Shown here piece by piece: positions 7,340-15,328 of a stretch of 17,344 nucleotides of DNA. The translations under genes and the position numbers were made by a program. Position 1 is the stretch's first letter. Each line of letters begins with the position of its first letter. This DNA is from Halobacteriales archaeon SW_9_67_25 (GTDB lineage: Archaea > Halobacteriota > Halobacteria > Halobacteriales > Haloarculaceae), in the NCBI GenBank assembly GCA_003022745.1, contig PXSU01000173.1:1-17344 (forward strand), written 5' to 3'. The notes beneath the pieces were generated by a model that was not told where the DNA came from, did not search any database, and worked only from the letters and a program-made list of their open reading frames with translations.

Positions 7340-8299
7340 ATGACGGACACAGAGACAGACGTACCCGATCCGACGCTGGAGAGTACTATCGAGGAGACCA
7401 GTTCCGTCGTCGACGACGTGGTCGAGAACGTCGAGACGGTGATCGTCGGTCACCACGAGGAGATCGAACACATGGTGACCGCGCTGCTCGGGCGGGGGCA
7501 CGTCCTCCTGGAGGACGTCCCCGGCGTGGGCAAGACGATGCTCGCGCGCGCTTTCGCGGAGTCGTTCGACGGCTCGTTCAAGCGCGTCCAGTTCACGCCG
7601 GACCTGCTGCCCTCGGACGTCACCGGGGTCAACATCTACAACCAGAAGACCCAGGAGTTCGAGTTCCGGCCCGGCCCGGTCTTCGCGAACGTCGTGCTGG
7701 GCGACGAGATCAACCGGGCGCCGCCGAAGACCCAGAGCGCGCTGCTCGAGGCCATGGAGGAAGAGCAGGTCACCGTCGACGGCGAGACACACGCCATCCC
7801 CCAGCCCTTCACGGTGATCGCGACCCAGAACACCGTCGAGGGCGACCGCGCCTACGACCTGCCGATGGCCGAGGTCGACCGCTTCCTGAAGAAACTCCAC
7901 CTGGGGTATCCCGACGCCGACGAGGAGACGGAGATGCTCGCCCGCGTGGTCGGCAACCACCCCATCGAGCGCCTCGAACCGGTCGCCTCGCTGGCCGACC
8001 TCCAGCACGCCCGCGACGTGGCCGCGAGCGTCACCGTCGCCGAGCACGTCCGGCTGTACGCGACGGAACTGGCGGCCCACACCCGCGAGAACGCACAGCT
8101 CGGCGTGAGCCCCCGCGGGACCATCTCCCTGCTGCGGGCCGCACAGGGCCGTGCGCTGCTCGACGGCCGCGACTACGTCATCCCCGACGACATCCAGACC
8201 GAGGCACGGCCCGTCCTCACGCACCGCATCCGGACGGCTACCGACAGGACGCCGGGCGACGTCCTCGAGGAGGCGCTCGCGTCCGTCGAGGTCCGGTGA
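7340..8299 (+). CDS. moxR: MoxR family AAA+ ATPase
   Basis: This 319-residue cytoplasmic AAA+ ATPase is of normal MoxR length. Walker A is GVGKT (62-66) after VLLEDVPGV. Walker B is LGDEINRA (120-127), followed by PPKTQSALLEAMEE, a MoxR signature. Sensor 1 is ATQN (161-164), where the common next residue Pro is Thr. The arginine-bearing AEVDRF segment follows near 177-182, and the C-terminal lid contains SPRGTISLLRAAQGRA and DDIQTEA. MoxR proteins are thought to act as chaperones that mature or insert partner proteins, usually with DUF58 or VWA partners. That partner is encoded directly downstream with a 4-base overlap. The ATG at 7340 was chosen because upstream sequence in frame is Arg-rich and unlike the family. 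It is the first gene of a three-gene operon. Confidence 0.93.
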   Translation: MTDTETDVPDPTLESTIEETSSVVDDVVENVETVIVGHHEEIEHMVTALLGRGHVLLEDVPGVGKTMLARAFAESFDGSFKRVQFTPDLLPSDVTGVNIYNQKTQEFEFRPGPVFANVVLGDEINRAPPKTQSALLEAMEEEQVTVDGETHAIPQPFTVIATQNTVEGDRAYDLPMAEVDRFLKKLHLGYPDADEETEMLARVVGNHPIERLEPVASLADLQHARDVAASVTVAEHVRLYATELAAHTRENAQLGVSPRGTISLLRAAQGRALLDGRDYVIPDDIQTEARPVLTHRIRTATDRTPGDVLEEALASVEVR

Positions 8300-9342
8300 A
8301 GATGCGCCCGACAACGCGTGGCTGGGGGGCGCTCGCGGTCGTCGTGGCGGCGGTCGTGCTCGCGTGGTCGTTCGGCGAGCGCTCGCTGAACGCCGTGGCC
8401 GCGCCGACCCTCGCGGCGCTCGCCGTCGCCGTCGTCTCTGTCTACCGTGCCGACCCCCCCGCTGTCGACTTCGAGGAGCCCCGCGCCGGCTTCCCCGGCG
8501 AGGAGCGAACCCTCTCCTTCCGGGTCGAGGGCGACGGCCTCGCACGGGTCCGCCACGCTCTCCCGGACGGACTGACCGACCGCGCCATCGACGCGACGGC
8601 GTCGCTCCCCCGGTCGTTCGAGCAGCCCGTCACGCTGGCGGCTCGCGGCGTCTACGAGCTGGGCCCACCGGAGGTCAGCCAGCGCGACCCGCTCGGGCTG
8701 GTCGAGCGCCGCGTCGCGGCGGACGCGAGCACCCGGCTCGTCGTCTACCCGCAGGTGTACGCGCTCGCCGACCCCACGCTCGGTGGCATCCTCGCGGACC
8801 CGATGACGGCCGAACGACAGGAGTTCGACCGGCTCCGCGAGTACGTCCCCGGGGACCCGCTGCGGAACGTCCACTGGAAATCCAGCGCCAAGCAGGACGA
8901 CTTTCTCGTCATGGAGTTCTCGCCGACCCAGCGTAGCGAGACGCTCCGCGTGGCGGCCACAGCAGAATCCGGCGGTGCCGACCGCATGGCCGGGGCCGCC
9001 GCGACGCTCGCTGACGCCGCACTCGAGGCCGAGCTGACGGTCGAACTGTGGGCGCCGGACGGCCACCTCCCGCCCGGGTCGGGCGAGGCCCACCGCGAGA
9101 ACGCGATGCGCCTGCTGGCCCGGACCGGCCACGGTGACGTCGACGAGGCCGCTCGCGCGGGAGCCGACATCGTCGTCACCGGGGAGTCCGACGCGGTGAA
9201 CGTGCGGTTGCCCGAGGACCGGCGGTCGTTCGACTCGCTCGTGACCGGCCGGAAGCGACGGACCGACTCGGCCATCGGCCGGGCGGCCACCACCGGCCAG
9301 ACCAGTGGGGAGACACAGCACGACCGGGAGGTCGCCCCATGA
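8296..9342 (+). CDS. DUF58 domain membrane protein
   Basis: This 348-residue protein has two N-terminal hydrophobic helices (about 11-26 and 33-50), a beta-rich middle, and the DUF58 core EFDRLREYVPGDPLRNVHWK (176-195) followed by SSAKQDDFLVMEF. The DPLGLVERR segment (131-139) before it is also typical. DUF58 proteins pair with MoxR ATPases, and their structure is thought to be related to VWA domains; their exact job is unsettled. The start is GTG at 8296, overlapping the moxR stop; an ATG two codons later (8302) is an alternative. The stop overlaps the next start (ATGA at 9339), so translation is probably coupled. The C-terminus after about residue 300 is polar and poorly conserved in appearance. 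Confidence 0.9.
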   Translation: MKMRPTTRGWGALAVVVAAVVLAWSFGERSLNAVAAPTLAALAVAVVSVYRADPPAVDFEEPRAGFPGEERTLSFRVEGDGLARVRHALPDGLTDRAIDATASLPRSFEQPVTLAARGVYELGPPEVSQRDPLGLVERRVAADASTRLVVYPQVYALADPTLGGILADPMTAERQEFDRLREYVPGDPLRNVHWKSSAKQDDFLVMEFSPTQRSETLRVAATAESGGADRMAGAAATLADAALEAELTVELWAPDGHLPPGSGEAHRENAMRLLARTGHGDVDEAARAGADIVVTGESDAVNVRLPEDRRSFDSLVTGRKRRTDSAIGRAATTGQTSGETQHDREVAP

Positions 9343-11349
9343 GCACGGGACGAGCGGGCCCGGTCGAGCGCGTGCGGGCGCGAGCCGGCACACTCCTGGC
9401 GGTCCGCCCGACGCGGCTGCTCGCCTTGCTCGCGGCGGCCGGCCTGCTGGGCGCGGTACTGTCGGTGCTGTACGGCATCGTCCAGGTCGACGGCGACCCG
9501 AGGACCCTGTTCCTGCTGGCTGGCGCGTCGGCCCTGGCGGCGACGGTCTTCGCCCGCAGCGTCCGGGTCGTGGTCGCCGTCGGCGTGGCGACGGTCTTCC
9601 TGTCGGTGGGGCTGGTCCTGTACGTCCTCTCGTTGCCACACGACCCACAGGTCGCCGCGATGCTCGAGAGCAACCTCAAACTGCTGACCGGGCAATCCAT
9701 CCTCGAGATCAAGCGCTCGGAGGTCTGGGCGCTGTCGCGGCGACCTCGACCGGAGCAACGCGTCGCTGTCGGCCGCGGAACCGGTTGCGGTCGTCCTCGC
9801 GGTGATGGTGGTCACGCCGCTTCTCGTTTCGGTCACGCCCGCGGGGTCGGCCTCGCCGCTGGCGGTGGGCGGTGGTGGCGGCGACACGACGGTCGAGGCC
9901 AGCATCGTCGAGACCGACTCCGAGGTCGAACTGGTCGGTTCGATCTCGCTGTCCCCCGAGGTGCGATACACCGTCACGGCGCCGGAATCGGAGTACTGGC
10001 GGACGTCGAGTTTCGACCGCTACACGGGCCAGGGCTGGGTCCGGACGGGCGAGTCGGTCCCGCTCGGCGACCGGTCGCTGTCGGCACCCGCCGGCGAGTC
10101 GCGCCGGCTCGAACAGACCTTCGAGGCCGAGGCGTCTATCGGGACGATGCCGGCCGCCTGGCGTCCGGTCGAGGTCTCGGGCCAGGCCGCCGATACTGCA
10201 GAGGTCACCAGCCTCGGCGGGCTCGAACCGGGACAACAGCTCGAGGCCAGCGATACCTACCGGGTGACCAGTGCCGTTCCCGACGTGACGGCGGAGTCGC
10301 TCGCCGCCGCGGGGTCGGGGGACCCGGCGGCGGTCGACGAGCAGTTCACGCAACTCCCCGAGAGCACGCCCGACCGCGTGGCCGTGCTGACCGCGAACGT
10401 CACCGCGGACACGTCGAATCGCTACGAGACCGTCAGGACCGTCGAGCAGTACCTCGAGACGAACAAGGAGTACTCCCTGGACGTCGACAGGCCCGACGGG
10501 AACGTCGCCGACGCGTTCCTCTTCGAGATGGAGGCGGGCTACTGCACCTATTACGCGACGACGATGGTCACGATGTTGCGGACACAGGGGATTCCCGCCC
10601 GCCTCACGGTCGGGTACGTCCCCGGCGAACAGGTCGACGACGACCGGTACGTGGTCCGCGGATTCGACTCCCACGCCTGGGTCGAGGTCTACTTCCCGGG
10701 CCAGGGCTGGGTCCCCTTCGACCCCACGCCGGCCGCACCACGCGAGCAGGCCGAACGGTCGCGTCTCGACCAGGCCAGGGTCGAAAACGAGACCAACGTC
10801 GACACCAACGAGACGAACCCGCCCCAGTCGACGCCGCTCCCGGAGCCAGACCCCGACGAGGCCGGCGAGCAGTCACAGACGTCTACCGGCCCTGGAGACC
10901 TCGACATCAACAACACCAACCCGGAGGTCGTCGAGGCGATCCAGGGCCGGCCCGAAGAGGTCGGCGCCGCCGCGGGCGGCTCCTCCCCGGGACCATCGCG
11001 CGAACGGCTCGCACTCGGTGCCGTCGTGCTCGCCGGCGCGGTTGCCGGCCTCCGCCGGAGCGGCCTCGCCGACCGGGCCTACCGCTCGGTCTGGCTCCGG
11101 TACGTCCGGCGTTCGGACCCCCTGACAGACGTCGAGGCGGCCTTCGAGCGCCTGCTGTACCTGCTGGAACGGCGCCACCGGCCCCGCCGCGAGGGCGAGA
11201 CCGTCCGGCAGTACCTCGACGCCATCGACGCCGATCCGCGGGCACGTCGGCTGGCCCGCCTCCGCGAGCGGGCCTACTACGGCGGCGTCGCCACGCCCGA
11301 GATGGCCGACAAGGCCGTCGACCTCCTCGAGGAACTCCGCGAGGAGTAA
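9339..11349 (+). pseudogene. Transglutaminase-like (TgpA/DUF3488-type) membrane protein, disrupted by deletion and frameshift
   Basis: The start (9339) overlaps the DUF58 stop. The first frame encodes three membrane helices (LLALLAAAGLLGAVLSVLYG, LFLLAGASALAATVFA, VVVAVGVATVFLSVGLVLYV) and ends sensibly at SEVWAL near 9734. From 9739 sense coding resumes one frame on: GDLDRSNASLSAAEPVAVVL, a helix, then the exported transglutaminase domain. Its catalytic triad is intact: Cys codon 10543 in GYCTYY, His 10672 in DSHAW, Asp 10720 in PFDPTP. A Ser/Pro/Thr linker, a further helix (LALGAVVLAGAVAGL) and a DUF4129-like tail (DPLTDVEAAFERLLYLLE) follow. Relatives carry extra membrane helices at the junction, so several dozen codons seem lost. 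A start at 9802 or 9805 could still give an anchored catalytic fragment of about 515 residues. The family crosslinks or cleaves at Gln or other amide bonds; the substrate here is unknown. Confidence 0.75.
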
Positions 11350-11373
11350 TACTGCCGGCGATAACTACGTGGA

Positions 11374-11381
11374 GATATAGT
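11374..11381 (+). promoter_or_regulatory. Candidate TATA box for the 11423-12510 gene pair
   Basis: ATATAGTA sits in the short gap after the transglutaminase gene. A start about 27 bases later would fall near 11404 and leave a leader of about 19 nt before the ATG at 11423. This suggests the next two genes have their own promoter. Confidence 0.35.
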
Positions 11382-11422
11382 ACAACCGACACGCGTATGA
11401 GCGCGACGGCGAACATCCTGGT

Positions 11423-11869
11423 ATGACCGACACCCACGCGGACGCCCTCGACGCGGACCTGCGTCGCCGGACCTGGCAACTCCTCCAGCCCGGCGACATC
11501 GCGCTGGACGGCCTGGTCGTCCACACCGACTGCGGGGGCGACGAGGAGACGATGATGCACCAGGCGACCCTGGAGGTGGGCGACCTCATCGCGGTCCACG
11601 CCGGCCACGACCCCGCCGACACCTACGTCTACTCGGGCAACGACGACACCGAGTTCGCCTCGAACCAGCACCAGGGACTCACTCTCGATGGCGACGAGTT
11701 CGTCTGGGAGTGCCAGCAACTCCTCCGGGAGGGTACCTTCGACGTGGTGTTTTACTTCGAGGCCGACGCCGACACCCGGGCGCTCCTGGCGGCGGTCCGC
11801 GAGCGGGGCTACGAGGCGACGGCGGTGCGGGGCGACGCCGAGGCGCCCGGACAGGCCACAGTCGAGTGA
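11423..11869 (+). CDS. Conserved haloarchaeal protein, probably DUF5778 family
   Basis: This 148-residue, very acidic soluble protein has no signal or membrane segment. Recognisable stretches are LLQPGDIALDGLVVHTD (about 21-37), GHDPADTYVYSGNDD (about 61-75), SNQHQGLTLDGDEFVWEC (about 80-97) and GTFDVVFYFEA (about 104-114). I recall these as typical of the DUF5778 family found across haloarchaea; no biochemical function is known to me. Its stop (TGA) shares one base with the start of the precorrin-2 dehydrogenase gene, so the two are probably co-translated. The ATG at 11423 starts the conserved part, and an ATG at 11397 is out of frame. Confidence 0.75.
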   Translation: MTDTHADALDADLRRRTWQLLQPGDIALDGLVVHTDCGGDEETMMHQATLEVGDLIAVHAGHDPADTYVYSGNDDTEFASNQHQGLTLDGDEFVWECQQLLREGTFDVVFYFEADADTRALLAAVRERGYEATAVRGDAEAPGQATVE

Positions 11870-12510
11870 TGATACCGCTGCTCCACGACTTCGCCAGCGA
11901 GTCGGTGCTCGTGTTCGGCGGCGGACCCGTCGGCGCCCGCAAGGCCCGCCGCTTCGCCCGGGAGGCACGCGTTCTCGTCATCAGCCCCGCGTTCGCGGAT
12001 GCCGACTTCGGGAGCGCGCGGCTGATCCGGGCCGCGCCCGATCCCGGGGACGTGGGTGGGTGGCTCAACCGCGCCGACCCCGCCCTGGTCGTGGCCGCGA
12101 CCGACGACGCGGCGGTGAACGAGGCGGTCGAGGCGGCCGCCCGCGAGCGGGACGTGCTTGTCAACCGTGCCGACGAGTCGGGTCCACGCCGTGCGGGGAG
12201 CGTCGTCGTCCCGGCGACCGTCCGGGACGACCCCGTGGTGGTCGCGGTCTCGACCGGCGGCCGGAGCCCGGCACTCAGCCGGTCTCTGCGCGAGGAACTC
12301 GAACCGCTCGTCGGGACCGCCGGCGCGATGGCCGACCTCGCGGGGGCCCTCCGGGCGGACCTGCGCGGGTGGCCGGCCGAGCGGCGCCGCGCGGCACTGC
12401 GTGCGGTCGTCCGCAGCGACGCCGTCTGGACGGCCCTTGAGGACCCGGATGAGTGCGCTCGCGAGGCGGCCGCCGCCGTCGTCGCCGACGTGACCGGAAC
12501 GCCGCCGTGA
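11869..12510 (+). CDS. Precorrin-2 dehydrogenase / sirohydrochlorin ferrochelatase-like protein (CysG N-terminal/Met8 type)
   Basis: This 213-residue cytoplasmic protein converts precorrin-2 to sirohydrochlorin with NAD and, in many relatives, inserts iron to give siroheme. It has the Rossmann nucleotide site VFGGGPVGARKARRF (about 15-29). AATDDAAVNEAV (about 74-85) is another family motif. LVNRADES (about 97-104) contains the Asp position that is catalytic in CysG/Met8. PATVRDDPVVVAVSTGG (about 115-131) is followed by RSPALSRSLREELE, the classic dimer-domain start. No methyltransferase domain follows, so it is the stand-alone type. It overlaps the upstream gene by one base. The next gene is leuS on the same strand; the tetrapyrrole gene hemA, often nearby in haloarchaea, is not in this window. 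Confidence 0.88.
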   Translation: MIPLLHDFASESVLVFGGGPVGARKARRFAREARVLVISPAFADADFGSARLIRAAPDPGDVGGWLNRADPALVVAATDDAAVNEAVEAAARERDVLVNRADESGPRRAGSVVVPATVRDDPVVVAVSTGGRSPALSRSLREELEPLVGTAGAMADLAGALRADLRGWPAERRRAALRAVVRSDAVWTALEDPDECAREAAAAVVADVTGTPP

Positions 12511-12517
12511 CCCACAG

Positions 12518-12526
12518 GCTTTTCCA
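12518..12526 (+). promoter_or_regulatory. Candidate promoter element for leuS
   Basis: GCTTTTCC lies in the short gap before leuS, centred about 35 bases upstream of the ATG at 12557. The spacing would suit a nearly leaderless transcript, but the match to a TATA box is weak. Confidence 0.2.
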
Positions 12527-12556
12527 CCGTGTGTGGCAAGTGACTCTCAACACACC

Positions 12557-15244
12557 ATGGCTGGCCGTGGCACGTACGCTTCGCAAGCGGTGAAAGAGTA
12601 CTGGCAGTACGTCTGGGACCGCGAGGACGCCTACGAACCCGCCGACGCGACGGACCCGACCTACGTGCTCGGGATGTTTCCCTACACGTCCGGGACCCTC
12701 CACATGGGTCACGTCCGCAACTACGCCATCACGGACGCCTACGCCCGCTACCGGCGGATGTGTGGCGACGACGTGCTCCACCCGATGGGCTGGGACGCCT
12801 TCGGCCTGCCCGCCGAGAACGCCGCCTACGAACGGTTCACCGACCCCGAGTCCTGGACGGAGGCCTGCATCGCCCAGATGCGCGAGGACATGGCCGACAT
12901 GGGCTTCGGGTACGACTGGTCCCGCGAGATAACGCCCTGCCGGGACGACTACTACCGGTGGAACCAGTACTTCTTCCGGGAATTCTACGAGGCCGGTCTC
13001 GTCGAATACGAGGCGGCGGAGGTCAACTGGTGTCCGGACTGCGAGACGGTGCTGGCGGACGCGCAGGTCACAGAGCCGGCCCGCGAGGGCGAGGACGCCC
13101 CCACCAGTGACGGGTCGACGACGGGGGACGGCGAGCCGGGGGCACACGACCACACGGGCGTCTGCTGGCGCTGCGAGACGCCGGTGGGGCGGCGCGAACT
13201 CGACCAGTGGTTCTTTACGATCACCGACTACGCCGAGGACCTCCACGAGGGCCTCGACGACCTCGACGGGTGGCCCGACAGCGTCCGGGAAATCCAGCGC
13301 AACTGGATCGGCAGACGCGAGGGCACCCGCGTCGCCTTCGATGTCGAGGGCCACGGCGACGTGGACGTGTTCACCACGCGCCTCGATACCATCTGTGGGG
13401 CGACCTACCTCGCGGTGTCGCCGGGCCACGACCTCGCCGCACAGCTGGCCGCCGAGGACGAGACCGTCGCACGCTACGTCGACGCGGCGCGGGCGAGCGA
13501 CCACGGCGGGATGTCCGGTGTCGAGACAGGCGCGACCGCCGTCCACCCGGTGACGGGCGAAGGGCTGCCGGTCTACGTCGCCGCGTACGTCCTCGAGGAC
13601 GTCGGGACGGGCGCGGTCATGGGGGTGCCAGCCCACAACGAACGGGACCACTCCTTCGCGATGGCACAGGACATCCCCGTCCGGCAGGTGGTCGAACCGG
13701 TCGACGGTTCCGCAGACGGCCTGCCAGGCCAGCCCTACACCGCCGAAGGGATGCTCGTCGACAGCGGCGACTACGACGGCCTCGCCTCCGCGGCGGCCCG
13801 CGAGCGCGTCCGCGAGGACCTGTCGGCCGCCGAACCCGAGGTCACCTACCGCCTGCGGGACTGGCTCATCTCCCGCCAGCGCTACTGGGGGACGCCCATC
13901 CCCGTCGTCCACTGCGAGGCATGTGGGCCGGTACTCGTCCCCGAAGAGGAACTACCCGTGGAACTGCCCGAGTTCGTCCAGACGACGGGCAATCCCCTAG
14001 AGAAGATCGACTCCTTCGTCGAGACCGAGTGTCCGGAGTGTGGCCGCCCCGCCGAACGCGAGACTGACACCATGGACACCTTCGTCGACTCCTCGTGGTA
14101 CTTCCTGCGCTACCTGTCGTCGGACCTCGATACGGCCCCCTTCGACGGGGACATTGCCGACGAGTGGCTCCCGGTCGACGTCTACGTCGGCGGCGAGGAA
14201 CACGCCACCCTCCACCTGCTGTACATCCGGTTTTTTGCGCGGGCGCTGTCGGACCTCGGCCTCCTGGATATCGAGGAACCGGTCGAGCGCCTGGTCAACC
14301 AGGGAACGGTCCTCTACGACGGGACGAAGATGTCCAAGTCGAAGGGCAACGTGGTCAATCCCCACGAGTACGGCGCGGAGACGACGCGGCTGTTCGTCCT
14401 CTCGGCGGCCCACCCCGAACGGGACTTCGAGTGGACCGCCCGCGCGGTCGGCAGTTCCTACGACCTCCAGCAGACGCTGTACGGCCTGGTCGAGTCGTTC
14501 GTCGACGCGGCGGTCCGGGAGGCACGGGAGCCACACGACGAGTACGTCGCCCGCGAGATCGACCGGACGGTTGCCGCGGCCACCGCCGACTACGAGCGCT
14601 TTCGCTTCCACCAGGCCGTCACCGAGATCCGCCAACTTGCGGCCCTGCTCGGCCAGTACCGCGAGTACGACACACCCCACGAGGCGGTCTACAGGCGGGG
14701 CCTGAGCGTCCTGACGCGGCTGGTCGCGCCGCTGACCCCCTACCTGGGCGAGGAGATGTGGAACATGCTCCGGGGGGAGGGCATCGTCGCCCACGCCGAC
14801 TGGCCCGAACCCGAGCGCGACGTCGCGGACTACGACATCGAACGCCGGCTCGTCCGGACTCTCCGGGAGGACGTGCGGGACATCTTCGACGTCGCCGGCA
14901 TCGAGAACGCCGTGGAGATCGAGGTCACGGTCGCGCCCGCCTGGAAGTACCGCGCCCACGAGATCGCACGCTCGGCGGAGGCGGGAGACGCTCTCGTCGG
15001 GAAAATCCTCGACGACGACGCGGTCCCAGACAGCGAGGCGGCACAGTCCTACGCCGAGGAACTCCTCGGGCGTCGACAGGAACTCGAACGGATGCTCGAC
15101 TCCGACGCCGAACAGGACCTGCTGGACCGCGCGGCGTGGCTGCTACGCGCGGAGTTCGACGCCGACGTGACTGTCCGGCGTGCCGACACGGGCGACGCCG
15201 CCGGGAAGGCCCGGCCCGGGAAACCGGCCGTCCACATCCAGTGA
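12557..15244 (+). CDS. leuS: Leucyl-tRNA synthetase, bacterial-type core
   Basis: This 895-residue enzyme attaches leucine to tRNA-Leu. The class I signatures are HMGH (49-52) and KMSKS (591-595). Bacterial-type markers are VLHPMGWDAFGLPAENAA, YVGGEEHATLHLLYIRFF and DSSWYFLRYL. A zinc-ribbon element has CPDC (159-162) and CWRC (203-206) with an acidic Asp/Gly/Thr-rich insert between them. The editing domain includes FTTRLDTICGATYLAV and GTGAVMGVPAHNERD. The C-terminal 150 residues (VAPAWKYRAHEIAR onward) look more like the archaeal tRNA-binding tail. Haloarchaeal LeuRS enzymes with a bacterial core and archaeal C-terminus are known, so this is a lineage trait of old transfer. The ATG at 12557 is preferred; GTG at 12533 would add eight residues. 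Confidence 0.95.
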   Translation: MAGRGTYASQAVKEYWQYVWDREDAYEPADATDPTYVLGMFPYTSGTLHMGHVRNYAITDAYARYRRMCGDDVLHPMGWDAFGLPAENAAYERFTDPESWTEACIAQMREDMADMGFGYDWSREITPCRDDYYRWNQYFFREFYEAGLVEYEAAEVNWCPDCETVLADAQVTEPAREGEDAPTSDGSTTGDGEPGAHDHTGVCWRCETPVGRRELDQWFFTITDYAEDLHEGLDDLDGWPDSVREIQRNWIGRREGTRVAFDVEGHGDVDVFTTRLDTICGATYLAVSPGHDLAAQLAAEDETVARYVDAARASDHGGMSGVETGATAVHPVTGEGLPVYVAAYVLEDVGTGAVMGVPAHNERDHSFAMAQDIPVRQVVEPVDGSADGLPGQPYTAEGMLVDSGDYDGLASAAARERVREDLSAAEPEVTYRLRDWLISRQRYWGTPIPVVHCEACGPVLVPEEELPVELPEFVQTTGNPLEKIDSFVETECPECGRPAERETDTMDTFVDSSWYFLRYLSSDLDTAPFDGDIADEWLPVDVYVGGEEHATLHLLYIRFFARALSDLGLLDIEEPVERLVNQGTVLYDGTKMSKSKGNVVNPHEYGAETTRLFVLSAAHPERDFEWTARAVGSSYDLQQTLYGLVESFVDAAVREAREPHDEYVAREIDRTVAAATADYERFRFHQAVTEIRQLAALLGQYREYDTPHEAVYRRGLSVLTRLVAPLTPYLGEEMWNMLRGEGIVAHADWPEPERDVADYDIERRLVRTLREDVRDIFDVAGIENAVEIEVTVAPAWKYRAHEIARSAEAGDALVGKILDDDAVPDSEAAQSYAEELLGRRQELERMLDSDAEQDLLDRAAWLLRAEFDADVTVRRADTGDAAGKARPGKPAVHIQ

Positions 15245-15289
15245 CCCCCGTCGTGACTGCTGGCCCGACGTCCCGTGCCGACCGGGGTC

Positions 15290-15305
15290 GGTCGAGCGGT
15301 CGACC
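15290..15305. terminator. GC-rich hairpin between convergent leuS and the BAAT-fusion gene
   Basis: GGTCGA-GCGG-TCGACC is a perfect 6-bp stem with a 4-base loop in the 84-bp gap between the two stop codons. An alternative stem GGGTC/GACCC overlaps it. Its symmetry could serve both strands, but no T-run follows on either side. Confidence 0.35.
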
Positions 15306-15328
15306 CGGGACCGGCCGACAGTCCGCTG

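Noticed and set aside
12275..13912. Long minus-strand open frame opposite precorrin-2 dehydrogenase and leuS
   Set aside because: It spans two well-supported genes on the other strand and is rich in Val, His and Gly, as expected for antisense of GC-rich haloarchaeal genes.
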